Shown piece by piece: positions 17,518 through 28,292 of a stretch of DNA of 64,000 nt (position 1 is its first letter; every line of letters starts with the position of its first letter). Below the pieces are notes generated by a model that searched no databases, was not told the DNA's origin, and saw only the letters and a program-made list of their open reading frames with translations. The position numbers and the translations under genes were made by a program. The stretch covers positions 434,001 through 498,000 of the forward strand of contig CAVSKB010000011.1 of NCBI GenBank assembly GCA_963728295.1, in the 5' to 3' direction. This DNA comes from DATJKD01 sp963728295 (lineage in GTDB: Bacteria > Pseudomonadota > Gammaproteobacteria > Steroidobacterales > Steroidobacteraceae).

Positions 17518-18245
17518 CCCGTCTGGCGGGCAAAGTCGTCCTGGTCTCCGGCGCCACGACCGGCATCGGCAAAGTGTCCGCCGAAGTGTTCGCTCGGGAA
17601 GGAGCCAGGGTGGTGCTGACGGGGCAAAGGGCGGAAGGCGAAGCCGTCGCAGCGCGACCGGCGGGACGGTGGAACCGCAACCCGGTGCAGACGGACTGAC
17701 CGACGAAGCTGCGGTACGCAGAGCGGTCGAAACAACCATCCGGACCTGTGGCTCGCTGCATGTGCTGTTCAACAACGCCGGCGGCTCATCGAATGCCGAC
17801 CGCAAGGTGACCGAAGCCTCTCACGACAAGTTCTGGCGCGTGATCAAGCTCGACTGTTCGGCACCTTTCTCTGTTGCCGGTTCGCAATCCCCGAGATCAT
17901 CCGGGCAGGCGGGGGCGCGGTCATCAACAACGCGTCGATGGTCGGCATCAGGGGCGAGCTGAACCGGGATGCCTACACGGCCGCCAAAGGCGGCGTGATC
18001 GCGCTGACCGGTCCATGGCACAGTTCGTGCGGAAAAAGTGCGGGTCAACGCGATCGCGCCGGGGGCCGTCAAGACCGAGAGGATCCTGGCGATGATCGAG
18101 GTCAACCCAGCGGCGAAGAAAGCCATCGAGATTCAGCCGCTCGGGCTCATCGACCCGCTCGAGATTGCCCAGCTCGCGGTGTTTCTCGCGTCGGATGAAT
18201 CGCGCTCGATCACGGTGAGGTTTCCCGATCAGCGGCGGCAGGTAG
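17514..18245 (+). pseudogene. SDR family oxidoreductase (several frameshifts)
   Basis: Classical SDR readable only by changing frame at least four times: TGATTGIG at the start (ATG 17514), LHVLFNNAGG near 17760, GAVINNASMVGI and catalytic YTAAK near 17970, RVNAIAPGAVKTERI near 18050, FLASDESRSIT near 18190 and a last SGGR before TAG at 18243. Every family landmark is present and in order, so this is one gene with scattered one-base indels rather than a decayed remnant with deletions. It leads the 17.4-30.7 kb run and directly precedes the TonB receptor. Confidence 0.75.
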
Positions 18246-18301
18246 GTATCGAATGGGTGGGTGGCTGGCTACTCGAGTTGACAACCAAGGGGGGATCATC
18301 G

Positions 18302-20434
18302 ATGAGCAGCTCGAACACCAGGACGATCGCGCGGCTTTCCTGATATCGGTGCCGTAGCGCCACTGCATTCGTGGCGCAGGCGATCGAGGAAGTGTCGTGA
18401 CCGCGACGAGGCGTGAAGAGAGCGCACAGGACGTGCCGATCGCGATTCCCACTTTGAGTGCCGATGCAATGACGGACGTGAACGTTTCCAGCGCGCAGTC
18501 CCTTACCGTGGCAGTGCCCGGCCTTATCGTGCAGCAGCAGGCCGGTGGCCTGACGCCGTTCATCCGGGGCGTCGGTTCGCTCGACGTGTCGGCGGGCCAG
18601 GAGAGCAGCATCGCGATGTACATCGACGGCGTCTTCCTGCCAGCGGCGTACGGCAACATATTCAATTTCAACGAGTGGACCGCGTCGAGGTGCTGAAGGG
18701 GCCCCAGGGAACGCTGTTCGGCCGCAACGCATCCGGGGGTCTCATCCAGGTCATCACCAGGACCCCAGCACTGAATCGACCACGTTCGGTTCGCTGGCCT
18801 ACGGCGACTACGGCACGTTCCTCGGCAAGTTCACGCCAACTTCGGGCTCGGGGAAGATACCGCGGCGGATCGCGCTCGGTACCTCAACCAGGACGAGGGC
18901 TTCGGGCGAAACATCACGACCGGAAGCGAGTCGGCCAGAGCATGAACTGCTCGCGCGCTCGCGCTGGCGCTATTCGCCGAGGACGCGACGAGCGTCGACG
19001 CCGACTTAATGCTCGTCGAGCCACGACTTCACTGGCAACAACAAGCAATTCCTGCCCGGAGTCGTCAGTCCTCTCGATGGGACGACCACTTATACCGGCG
19101 ATTTCCAGAACATCACGGGCGGTATCGACCCCAAGATTCCGGTGAACGGCCACATGCTTTCGCTGCAGATAGACCACGATTTCGGGCCCGTAGGCTTCAA
19201 GAGCATCACCGCGTACGAGCGACTGCATGCCGACCAGGACTTCGACAACGACCTCGTGGCGCTGCAGTTCATCGATGTGAAGATCCGGGAGCAGTCCTCC
19301 AGACCTTCACTCAGGAGTTTCAGCTGCTGTCGAACTCGGAGGGCGCATTCAAATGGATCGCCGGGCTGTTCTACATGGACGACGAGGCCGGGTTCGCCGG
19401 CCCGCTCGGACTCGGGCTCTTCGGCGGAGCCTTTGCACCCGCGCCGGGGGTAGGAATCATCAACAGCATCGCGACGAAATCGTACGCGGGCTTCGGCGAG
19501 GGTACCTTTGCATTCACCGATGCGACCAAGCTGACGTTGGGCGCTCGTTACACCCGTGACGAACGCGAACTGAGCGGGGAGATCCATGTGCTCACCGGTA
19601 TCACCAATTCACAGGTAATTGCGGTCGTTCCAACGACGACGGTCGAGAAGACGTTCGAAGAGCCAACGTATCGAGCCATCCTGGATCACCGCTTCAGCGA
19701 TGCGGTCATGGTCTACGGGAGCTATAGCCGTGGCTTCAAGTCCGGCAACTTCAACACGGTGCCAGCAACTGATCCTCCGTTCAACTCCGAAATTCTCGAC
19801 GCCTTCGAGCTCGGAGCGAAAACCGACCTGCTCGATGGCCGCGTGAGACTCAATGTCGCGGCATTCAGCTATGACTACCAGGATATCCAGATCGGTGTCC
19901 CGGTCGGGCCGACGGTCACAACGGTCAACGCGGCGTCGGCCGACGTGCTCGGCGGTGAGATCGAGATGCAGGCGGCCTTGGCGGAAGCTCTGGATCTCAG
20001 AGCTCGGATTTTCCTACGTCGATTCGGAGCTGGGATCGTTCCCGAATGCCGTCTGCGTGCTGCCCGGCGTGGGACAGACGACATGTGATGCGACCGGCCA
20101 GGAACTGCCGCGGGCGCCGAAGTACACGTTCAACATCGCTCCGACGCTCAAGCTGCCCGCATTCGGCGGCGACTTCCGTGGGACGGTGAGCTACTACTAC
20201 AACGATGGGTTCTTCTGGGATTTCGGCCATTTCCGCGAGGAAGACTCGTACGGACTGCTCAGTGCGTCGCTCGCCTGGACCACGGCCAACGAGAGGCTGG
20301 GCGTACGCCTTTACGGCGAGAATCTGACCGACGAGGAGTACTCGATCTTCACCGTCGCGCAGAGCATCGGAGACAGCTTCGCGGCGGCGCCGCCGCGTAC
20401 CTATGCATTCGAGGTCAACTTCAACTTCAAGTGA
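18302..20434 (+). pseudogene. TonB-dependent outer-membrane receptor (several frameshifts)
   Basis: Outer-membrane active-transport channel, presumably importing the hydrophobic substrate of the cluster. In order: a broken signal-peptide region after the ATG at 18302 (GGGGGG upstream), a TonB-box/plug start VTATRREESAQDVPIAI, the plug motifs IRGVGS, YIDGVFL and DRVEVLKGPQGTLFGRNASG, then barrel strands such as ARYTRDERELSG, YGSYSRGFKSGNFN, and the C-terminal RLYGENLTDEEY with a terminal NFNFK. At least six frame changes are needed, most before 19300; 19300-20000 and 20000-20434 are long clean stretches. Restored length is about 710 aa, near the family norm. Confidence 0.85.
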
Positions 20435-20469
20435 CATCACGCCGCGCGAGGCGCGTGAGGAGCGATGAC

Positions 20470-21244
20470 TTGGCGAATTTCTGCACCGTGACTCGCGACG
20501 ACCAGATCCTGGTCGTCACGATGAACCGGCCCGAGAAACGCAACAGCCTGCCGCCCGATTCGCACCCGGAGATGGAGCGGATCTCGACGAGTTCGTTGCG
20601 GATCCTGAGCTCCGGGTCGGCATCCTGACCGGCGCCGGAGACAAGGCGTTCTGCGCGGGCAGTGACCTGAGCGGCTATCAGGCGGGTTACGACGGCACGC
20701 TGCCGCGGACCGGCGGCGGCGGGCTCACTCACCGTCTCGATCGCCGCAAACCCGTCATTGCCGCCGTCAACGGCCTCGCCTTCGGCGGCGGCTTCGGGTG
20801 ACTCTAGCCTCGACCTTGCGATCGCCGTCGAGACGGCGGAGTTCTCGCTGCCCGAGGTGCTCGTCGGTGCAGGTGCCTTCGGCGGCGGGATCCCGCGGTT
20901 GTGCCGCAAGATGCCCTACGCTCTCGCGCTGGAGCTCGTACTCACAGGGGCGGCGACTGTCCGCGAACGACGCGCTGCGCTTCGGTCTCCTCAACAAGGT
21001 CGTCCCGGCGGGCCAGGCACTCGCGGCGGCCAAGGAGCTGGCGCTTGACATCATGCGTGGCGCGCCGCTCGCCAGCGAGGCGTCGAAACAGGTAGCCGAC
21101 ATGGCGCTGCACGGTTTGCCGCTGTCACAAATCCTCGCGGAGGAGGACGGCGAGCCGAAGCAGCGCGTCATGCGCAGCGCCGACCTGCTGGAAGGCATCG
21201 ACGCATTCTTCAACAAGCGGGCGCCGCGCTGGCAGGGGCGCTGA
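20470..21244 (+). pseudogene. Enoyl-CoA hydratase (several frameshifts)
   Basis: Crotonase-family gene of about 258 codons in four frame segments: VVTMNRPEKRNSL, then GDKAFCAGSDL and VIAAVNGLAFGGGF, then LAIAVETAEFSLPEVLVG with the C-terminal catalytic Glu, then SANDALRFGLLNKVV to the stop at 21244. The stretch between GGGF and LDLAIA is disordered, so the first hydratase Glu cannot be judged. TTG at 20470 has GAGGAG upstream and begins MANFCTVTRDDQ; an ATG at 20465 is out of frame. It follows the receptor by 35 bp. Confidence 0.75.
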
Positions 21245-21278
21245 GACGGGCGCGGCAAGACGACGACCAGGAGCACGC

Positions 21279-22394
21279 ATGGAATTCAAGGCAGCCGTTT
21301 TCCGAGAGAACACCACCGACATGTCGGTCGAGACCGTGGCAGCGGGAAGGATCTGCGACCCGACGAGGTGCTGGTCTGGCTCGTCGCCACCGGCGTCTGC
21401 CACAGCGATGTCGCGGTGCGCGACGGAGCCTTCCCGATACCGCGGCCGATCATCCTGGGTCACGAGGGCAGCGGAAAGGTTGAACGCGTGGGCTCGGCGG
21501 TTCGCAGCGTCGCGGCCGGCGACAGCGTCGTGCTGACTTACCTGGCATGCGGCGTCTGCCCGACCTGCAAGGCCGCGGAGCCGGCCTATTGCCGCGAGTT
21601 CGGCGCGAGCAACACGTCAGGCCTGCGAGGCGATGGCAGCTCGGCCCTCGAGCAGGACGGCAAGGTGATTGGGGGACACTTCTTCGGCGGATCGGTGCGC
21701 GTTCCTCGTGTTCCTGGTGGCTCGGGCGCAACGTCGTCGAAGGGCGGCGTACCGATGCGCCGCTCGCGCTCCTGGGGCCGCTGGGGATACTTCAAGATGC
21801 AGACCGGGGCCGGCGCCGTGATCAACGGGCTGCGGACCTCGACCAGGCTCATCCCTCGTCGTGTTCGGCGCCGGCGGCGTAGGGCTCAGTGCCGCAATGG
21901 CGGCCGTCGTGGAGGATGCCGACAGGTGATCGTCGTGGAACCGAACGCCGGCCGCAGGCAGATGCGCAGACCGTCGGCGCCACCCATGTCATCGATCCGG
22001 CCAGGAGTGCGAATCTGGTGGCCGAGATCGTCGATATCACCGGCGGCGGCGTCAACTATGCGGTCGACACGTCGGGCAGGGCCGAGGTGGCGCAGCCGGC
22101 GTACTCAGCGCTTGCCGTGCGCGGCAGCTCCGCGTTGATCGCGTTCTACGGCATCACGACCACGGCGGCATTCGGACTGCTCGAATTCACGAGCAAGGGG
22201 CTCAAGGTTCGCGGCGTGACGGAAGGCGACGCAGTTCCCTCCGAGTTCATCCCGCGCCTCGTCGCGTTGCACATGGCGGGGCGGTTCCCGCTCGAGAAGC
22301 TCGTCAAGTACTATCCGCTGGCCTCGATCAACGCCGCGATCCAGGATCAGGCGTCGGGCGCGACCATCAGCCGATCGTGCGCATGAACGCCTGA
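21279..22394 (+). pseudogene. Zinc-dependent aryl/allyl-alcohol dehydrogenase (several frameshifts)
   Basis: Class III-like zinc alcohol dehydrogenase, about 370 codons when joined. ATG at 21279 (MEFKAAVFRE); GVCHSDVAVRDG and LGHEGSG carry the catalytic-zinc Cys and His-Glu; CGVCPTCKAAEPAYC carries the four structural-zinc cysteines; VVFGAGGVGLSAA is the NAD loop; the last frame ends PIVRMNA with TGA at 22392. The middle third (21680-21960) needs three or more frame changes. Likely oxidises a terpenoid or aryl alcohol to the aldehyde. Flanked by ECH and the APH kinase in the same direction. Confidence 0.8.
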
Positions 22395-22435
22395 AGCACG
22401 GACGCCGGTGGTGGTGCCGAAATGGATCCTCCGCG

Positions 22436-23954
22436 ATGCAGCCTGATCCCCTTGTATTCCTGCCAGCGATTCGCCGCGAGATCCTGCGGCCGGACTTCCT
22501 TGGCAAGGCGCTGACCGACGGGCTGACACCGATCCTCGTGATGCGGGCCGCCGAAGGGCTGGCCCAGCTCGAATTGCGCCAGCAGCGCGTGCCGGAAATC
22601 CTGCGGGCGCTTGCGCAACGCCGCGGATCGCGCTCGCCGCGGCCGTGAAGGAGCTGGCATCCCTGCGAATCGCTACGCCAGCGATGGCAGAGCAGGCGCT
22701 CGCATTGCCCGATGCCCCTCGAGAGCCCGGCGAGGCAGATGTGCTGTTTCATGATCGTCACGTCGAGGCGATCAGCGCCTGCATCGCCGTGCTCAGCGAA
22801 CAGGCCGCGGGCGACCGGCAAGCCGCCCGCGCATTACTGCAGCTGTGCAGACCTCGAGCCGGATCGAATTCGAGATGCGGAGCGCCTATCAGGCCGTCTC
22901 ACGGACCTGAAGCGCGAGCACGAGCGCGCGCAAAGTGATGAAGCGCCACCGCGGCCGGCGCCGAGCGGCGAGACGCTGACGGCGGACTGCGGAGCCGATT
23001 CCCTCAGCATCCGCAGATTGAGGCACGGGAGCTGCGCCCGCTGCCCGGCGCCAACGCGCAGGAGATCCACTTTTTCGAACTGGCGCACCACCCGGAATGG
23101 ACAGGGCCGATGGTCTTGCGTCGCGCGTCCGAGTACAACGCGACGCGCTCATCGCTTGCCAATGAATCCGAGCTGCTCGATTTCCTCCACACGAAAGGTC
23201 TGCCAGTCGCCCGCGTGCTGATGGCGGAGCGCGATCCGGGCAAGCTCGGCGGTGAGTTCATCGTCCTGGAGCGTCTGCCCGGCAAGCCGCACACCGCGGC
23301 GGAGATCGGCGCGCGCGGCCGGGCGGTCATGCTCGAGATGGCGGCCATTCTCGCGCGCCTCCATGCCATCGATCCGCGCGAGCTGAGCAAGCCGTACCGG
23401 GCGGATCACGGAGTCGGCCCGGCCATGCAGTCGCTGATCGAGAGATTCTACTCGCGCTGGCAGGCCGAACGCGTCGATGGATCGATGGTGCTCGAAAGCG
23501 GATTCGCATGGCTGCGCAGCAATGCGGCGCTGCTGGACGATCGCGTGTCGATCGTGCACGGCGACTGCAACCTGCGCAACGTGCTGGTGGATAACGGAAG
23601 GGTCAGCGCTCTGCTCGACTGGGAACTCGCGCACGCCGGCCACGCCGCCGAAGACCTCGCCTACATACGCCCGGACGTCGAAGCGATCATGCCCTGGGGC
23701 GAGTTCCTCGACGCTTACGCCGCCGCCGGCGGCCGCCCGGTGGCGCGCGCGCGCTGCGGTATTTCGACGTGTGGCGCGACGTCTGGCGTACGAGCATGGC
23801 CGCGTGCATCTACGGCGCCTTCATACGCGGCGAGCACCACAGCTTCATATTCGGTACGGTTGCGTTCAACGAGTACTACGCGACCCTCGACACGCTTGCA
23901 TCCTACATGGTGAATCACGCCTTCAAACCCGCGCCGCCAGGAGTGAGCTCGTGA
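22436..23954 (+). pseudogene. APH-family phosphotransferase with N-terminal helical extension (frameshifted)
   Basis: Kinase of the same architecture as 1-1362: a helical N-terminal region (MQPDPLVFLPAIRREIL onward, about 170 residues) and an APH domain with LRRASEYNATRSS, HGDCNLRN and DWELAHAGH. The N-terminal half needs three frame changes (near 22620, 22850, 22990); the APH domain is clean from about 23040 to 23745, then shifts once to RYFDVWRDVWRTSMAACIYGAF and ends at 23954. The stop overlaps the GTG of the downstream AttH-like gene (GTGA). Phosphorylated substrate unknown. Confidence 0.8.
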
Positions 23955-25006
23955 TAACGGATGAACTGATCAACCCCTTCAAGCACGACCCGCAGACCGA
24001 GCTGCCGCACAAGCCGGTCGCGGGAGTGCCGAACTGGACCGAGCACTATTTCTTCTACGGATACGACCCCGATGCCGCGATCGGCATGAACGTCCACATC
24101 GGGCGTCTACCGGCCGATCCGACCATCTGGCGCGCCGTAGTGCAGATGTACCTGCCGGGCGGGCAGGACTTGCTCGTCGCGAAGTATCACGGTCGCGACG
24201 GTGACCACCGGGGGCCGGGTGCCGGACCACTAAAGATCACCTGCATCGAGCCGCTGCGGCAATGGACGGTCGACTTTGACGGTGCGGCATTCCCGACGAC
24301 ACGATCCGTGCTCACGCGCGAGGTGCTGCGTGACGGACCGGCCGAGCCTGTCGCCTTCCACATGTTTTTCGACGCCGCCGGCCCTCTGTTCGGGCGCACC
24401 GAGGATCTCGGTGAGGGTCGCTCGTCCAGCACGTTTCACTCCGAGCAGATCTGCCGCATGAACGGATATTTCAAATATCGCGGCAGGTACGTTCAGCTGA
24501 ACGGGATAGGCGTTCGCGATCACTCTTCGGGTCCACGTGACTACGGGCCGGTGGTCGGAGATATCTGGTTTCACGCGCTGTTTCCGAGCGGCAGGGTCGT
24601 TCAGACCCAGGTCGTGCGCTTCGAGCAGATGGAGTACAAGACCGCCTATACCTTCCGCGCTGACGGCACGCCGGTCGAGATGCTGGAGATCGTCGAGCAC
24701 CCGCACGTCAACGACCGGAACGCCGCTCCCGGAAGCCTTTGCGCTGATCCCCTGTCCGAGACGGCGCGCAACTGCCGTATCGTTCTCAACGGTAACCACG
24801 GCCGTGAAGTGCTGGAGATCGAGCTGCTGCACTCGCACGCGATCACGTACTTCTCACCGATGGAAGAGTTCATCGGTACGGCGCTCGACCGGCCCGACGG
24901 AGTGCAGATGTGCGAGGCGCCGGCGCGGGTACGTTGCGGGGGCGAGGTGGGCATGGCCTTGCGCGAGCGCGTCGCGCGCACGGGAACTCTGTTCGCGGCG
25001 CGCTAG
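23951..25006 (+). CDS. AttH/CrtC-like beta-barrel protein, copy 3
   Basis: Intact 351 aa member of the RDHS family, starting GTG at 23951 four bases inside the end of the kinase gene. It has WTEHYFFYGYDPDAAIGMNVHIG near the N-terminus, IEPLRQWTVDFDG near residue 105, RDHSSGPRD near residue 190 and a conserved C-terminal EFIGTALDRPDG. Most similar in the window to 13527-14621. An in-frame extension upstream to 23477 is the kinase read out of frame and is rejected. Followed by a P450 after 10 bp. Biochemical role not established. Confidence 0.8.
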   Translation: MITDELINPFKHDPQTELPHKPVAGVPNWTEHYFFYGYDPDAAIGMNVHIGRLPADPTIWRAVVQMYLPGGQDLLVAKYHGRDGDHRGPGAGPLKITCIEPLRQWTVDFDGAAFPTTRSVLTREVLRDGPAEPVAFHMFFDAAGPLFGRTEDLGEGRSSSTFHSEQICRMNGYFKYRGRYVQLNGIGVRDHSSGPRDYGPVVGDIWFHALFPSGRVVQTQVVRFEQMEYKTAYTFRADGTPVEMLEIVEHPHVNDRNAAPGSLCADPLSETARNCRIVLNGNHGREVLEIELLHSHAITYFSPMEEFIGTALDRPDGVQMCEAPARVRCGGEVGMALRERVARTGTLFAAR

Positions 25007-25016
25007 AGATGGACGC

Positions 25017-26267
25017 GTGACCGACCCCATGCCGTCTTTGCCGGGAAGCCTCGATCCGTCGAGTGACGAGATCATGCGTTGCCCTTATGACTTCTATCGC
25101 ATGCTGCGTGGCAAAGGAGCGGTCTGCGAGGTGCCTGCCGGCGGCTACTACATGGTGTCGGCCTTCGAAACGATTCGCGAGGTGCTGCACCGACCGGATC
25201 TTTTTCTCAACGACATCCGCGGTGACATCGTCAAGACAGAGGAGCTCAAGGCGGTCTATCTGCCGACGCCCACCTTGAGCCAGTGCGACCCGCCGAAACA
25301 CGCGCTGCATCGTCGGATCGTCGAGCGCGCACTGTCGCCCGGACGTGTCAACGCGATGGAACCGCAGATACGCGCGCTGGTGGACGAATTGATCGACGCG
25401 TTCATCGACCGTGGTCAGGTGGAGCTCTATCGGGAGTTCGCGTCGCCGTTGCCGATGACCCTGCTCTCGGATGTGCTGGTCGGGCATCGAAGTGAACTCG
25501 ACCGGTTCAAAACGTGGTCGACCGCGCTCGTTCTGCCGACCCAGGGGGTGCTGTCGATCGAACAGGAAAGGGAGGTCGCGGGGGTCGCCCGCGAGTTCAA
25601 CGACTATTTCCTGTCGCTGCTGCGCGAGCGCCGCGCGAAGCCCGCGGACGATCTGATCTCCATGGTGGCCACGGCCATGGTCGACGAGCCGGACGACCGC
25701 CGGCCGCTGTCCGACGACGAATTCATCTCGATGATCCAGCAGCTGCTCACCGGCGGCAACGAGACGTCCAGCTCGGCCATCTGCTCGGCCGTACTGGCGA
25801 TCATCCAGAAGCCGGCGTTATTGGCCACGATCCGTGCGGACGGCGCCCTGCTCGATACTTTCATCGAGGAGGCCCTGCGACTCGAATCCCCGATCCAGGG
25901 CCTTTGGCGTCGGGTGAAATCGGACACGACGCTCGCTGGCCTGCCTTTGCCGGCCGGCACGCTCATCAATCTCAGATTCGGGGCGGCAAACCGTGACGAG
26001 CGAAGGTTCGCCGACGCCGAAACGATGGATCTGAGTCGGCGAAACGCCGGCCAACACCTGGGCTTCGGGTCCGGCATCCACTCCTGCATCGGCAGACCGC
26101 TCATCAAGAAGGAGCTCAGCTGCGCGCTGGCAAGCTTGATCGCGCGGCTAGACGACTGGCGACTCATGCCTGGCACCGTTCTCGAATATCGTCGCGCGTT
26201 TCTCGAACGCTCGCTGAAAGCCTTGCCAATGACCTTCGTGAAACGCAAGGGACCTCGACATGTTTGA
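25017..26267 (+). CDS. Cytochrome P450
   Basis: Bacterial class I P450 of 416 aa, a heme monooxygenase expected to hydroxylate a terpenoid or steroid-like carbon. I-helix oxygen-binding segment LLTGGNETSSSA, K-helix EEALRLESP (ExxR) and heme-ligand loop FGSGIHSCIGRPL are all intact. Start taken at GTG 25017; ATG 25029 is an alternative. Its electron donors must be outside this local group or be the Rieske-type ferredoxins and FAD reductase on the 30-41 kb side. The end overlaps the SDR start by 8 bases, so coupling is likely. Confidence 0.93.
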   Translation: MTDPMPSLPGSLDPSSDEIMRCPYDFYRMLRGKGAVCEVPAGGYYMVSAFETIREVLHRPDLFLNDIRGDIVKTEELKAVYLPTPTLSQCDPPKHALHRRIVERALSPGRVNAMEPQIRALVDELIDAFIDRGQVELYREFASPLPMTLLSDVLVGHRSELDRFKTWSTALVLPTQGVLSIEQEREVAGVAREFNDYFLSLLRERRAKPADDLISMVATAMVDEPDDRRPLSDDEFISMIQQLLTGGNETSSSAICSAVLAIIQKPALLATIRADGALLDTFIEEALRLESPIQGLWRRVKSDTTLAGLPLPAGTLINLRFGAANRDERRFADAETMDLSRRNAGQHLGFGSGIHSCIGRPLIKKELSCALASLIARLDDWRLMPGTVLEYRRAFLERSLKALPMTFVKRKGPRHV

Positions 26268-27060
26268 CCTAACAGGCAAGCGGGCCCTCGTTACCGGGGC
26301 AAGCCGTGGTGCGGGCTACGGCATTGCCAAAGCGCTCGCGGCAGCCAACGCGGAGGTCGTCGTGACTGCACGAAACGAGCCCGAGCTGCAGAGGCTTCGC
26401 CGCGAGATCGAGTCGGCAGGCGGGAAGGCAGTCGTGGTGCCAGGCGATCTCGCCACCCGAGCAGGCGCGCGCGAGCTCGCGGGACGCTGCGGCGCAGTGG
26501 ATATTCTCGTCAACAACGCGGCCCTGACGAGCGCCAAGTACCAGTCGCTGCTCGTAAAGGACGATGCCTACTGGGATCTCGAATTCGCGCTCAACGTCAT
26601 CGCGCCGGTGACCCTGATGCAGGAGCTCGTGCCGGCCATGATCGAGCGGCGTCGCGGAGTGGTCATCAACATCTCGTCGATCTCCGCGCAGCGGCCCAAC
26701 GCGCTGCACTCGCCTTACGCAGCCTCAAAGGCGGCGCTGGAGGCCGCTTCGAGGGCGGCAGCTCTCGACTTCGGACCGTCAGGGGTGCGCGTCAATGTCG
26801 TCGCATTCGGCATGACCGACACCGAGGCACTTCACGAGGCCATGGCGGACAATATGACGGTCGAGGAGATGGGCAGAATGTTCGCGCCGATAGGGCGTGC
26901 GACCAAGGTCGAGGAGGTCGCGGCGCTGTGCCGGTACCTGGCGTCGGACGAAGCCGCGGCGATCACGGGCGCGGTGATCACGATCGACGGCGGTGTCACG
27001 GCTGGCATGTACGACTTCGGCCGCGGATTCGGCGCAGGACTGACATCTGATCTGAAATAG
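26260..27060 (+). CDS. SDR family oxidoreductase
   Basis: Classical SDR of 266 aa: TGASRGAG cofactor loop, NNAA, serine of INISSISA, catalytic YAASK and C-terminal TIDGGVTAGMYDFGRGF. It overlaps the P450 stop by 8 bases and probably oxidises the alcohol made by it. Nearest relative here is 52181-52978, which shares the GGxTSGMYxF ending and NNAALTxxKYQ. Confidence 0.93.
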   Translation: MFDLTGKRALVTGASRGAGYGIAKALAAANAEVVVTARNEPELQRLRREIESAGGKAVVVPGDLATRAGARELAGRCGAVDILVNNAALTSAKYQSLLVKDDAYWDLEFALNVIAPVTLMQELVPAMIERRRGVVINISSISAQRPNALHSPYAASKAALEAASRAAALDFGPSGVRVNVVAFGMTDTEALHEAMADNMTVEEMGRMFAPIGRATKVEEVAALCRYLASDEAAAITGAVITIDGGVTAGMYDFGRGFGAGLTSDLK

Positions 27061-27087
27061 GATTGCATTCGGCAGGAGAAACCGGGC

Positions 27088-28292
27088 ATGGGGACGCTGA
27101 CTGACGCCGAGATCGCGCGCATCGGCACTGATCCGATTCCGACGGAACCGTACTGGTCGGATGAATACTTTGAGCTCGAGCGGAGGAACCTGTTCGGACG
27201 GGTGTGGCTGCACGCCGGTCGCGAGGTCGACATTCCCGAGGTCGGGACTTCCTCGTCAAGGAAATCGTCCCGTGCCACGCCTCGGTGCTGATCACACGCG
27301 GGTCAGACCGAAAGCTGCGTGCATTTCACAATGTCTGCTCGCATCGCGGATCGAGAGTCGTTTTCTCGCAGCATGGGCATGCGGCGCGCTTCGTCTGCAG
27401 GTACCACGGCTGGGGCTACAACCTGCACGGGGAGCTGCGGAGTGTTCCCGATGAAGCGAAGTTCTTCAACCTTGACAAGGTCGCGTGCGGACTCACCCCG
27501 GTTGCCGTTGACAGCTCGAACGGCTTTATATTCATCAATCTCGACCGTGCACCCGCCCAGTCGCTGAAAGACTTTCTTGCGGGCATCGACGAAAAGCTTG
27601 CGGCACACGCATTCGACGAGTGGACGTCGCGCTACGACATCGAGGCCGAGGTTCCGGTCAACTGGAAGTGCATCATCGACGCCTTCCAGGAAACGTACCA
27701 CCTCAGTTCTGCGCACGCGATCAGCGTCGGGGGAAGGTCGACGGGACCCGGGAATCCGCTCGGGCACCCGCTCGGCTTCGAGCTCTCGGGGCCGCATCGG
27801 GTGATGGGGATCTGGGGCAACCTCGCGCACAAGCCCGCGCCTGTCGAGGAGTTCGCCATCCAGAACGGCGGGGTCATCTCGCAGGGTGCAGCCGATACGG
27901 CGAAGAAGAACACCGACCGCCATCCGAACTGGCAGATGGACGTGCACGGAATCTTTCCGAACTTCTTTGTCGACGTGACACCTTCGTTCTTCATCACCCA
28001 CGAGGTGCAGCCGTTGTCGACCGGCGCTACGCTCTGGAGGACGTGCGCATTTTTTCCGCCGGCCAGGAATGCCTCACAGCGGATCAGCCAGGAGTTCAGT
28101 GTCGCGGCCTTCCGGGATACCGCCGCCGAGGATCTGGCAATCCTCAGCACGCAGCAGCAGGGCATGCTCTCGGGTGCGAAGAGGTTCTTCAACTTCCAGG
28201 CGAACGAAGTGCTGTGCCGTCACTTCCTCGCGTCCGTGGACCGATATGCGCGGGGACGGGGGGCCGACGTCACCACAGGGTCCCTTCAATGA
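27088..28292 (+). CDS. Rieske aromatic-ring-hydroxylating-type oxygenase alpha subunit (frameshifted)
   Basis: Terminal oxygenase of about 400 aa. Rieske cluster ligands are in CSHRGS and CRYHGW (about residues 80-105); the mononuclear iron site is in DAFQETYHLSSAH. One G appears missing at about 27243 (GTCGGGAC where GTCGGGGAC keeps the frame), breaking the protein between EVDIPEVG and DFLVKEIV; the rest is clean. ATG at 27088 with AGGAG upstream. The stop overlaps the ATG of the downstream kinase (ATGA). No small beta subunit follows, so an alpha-only (alpha3) oxygenase is likely. Confidence 0.88.
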
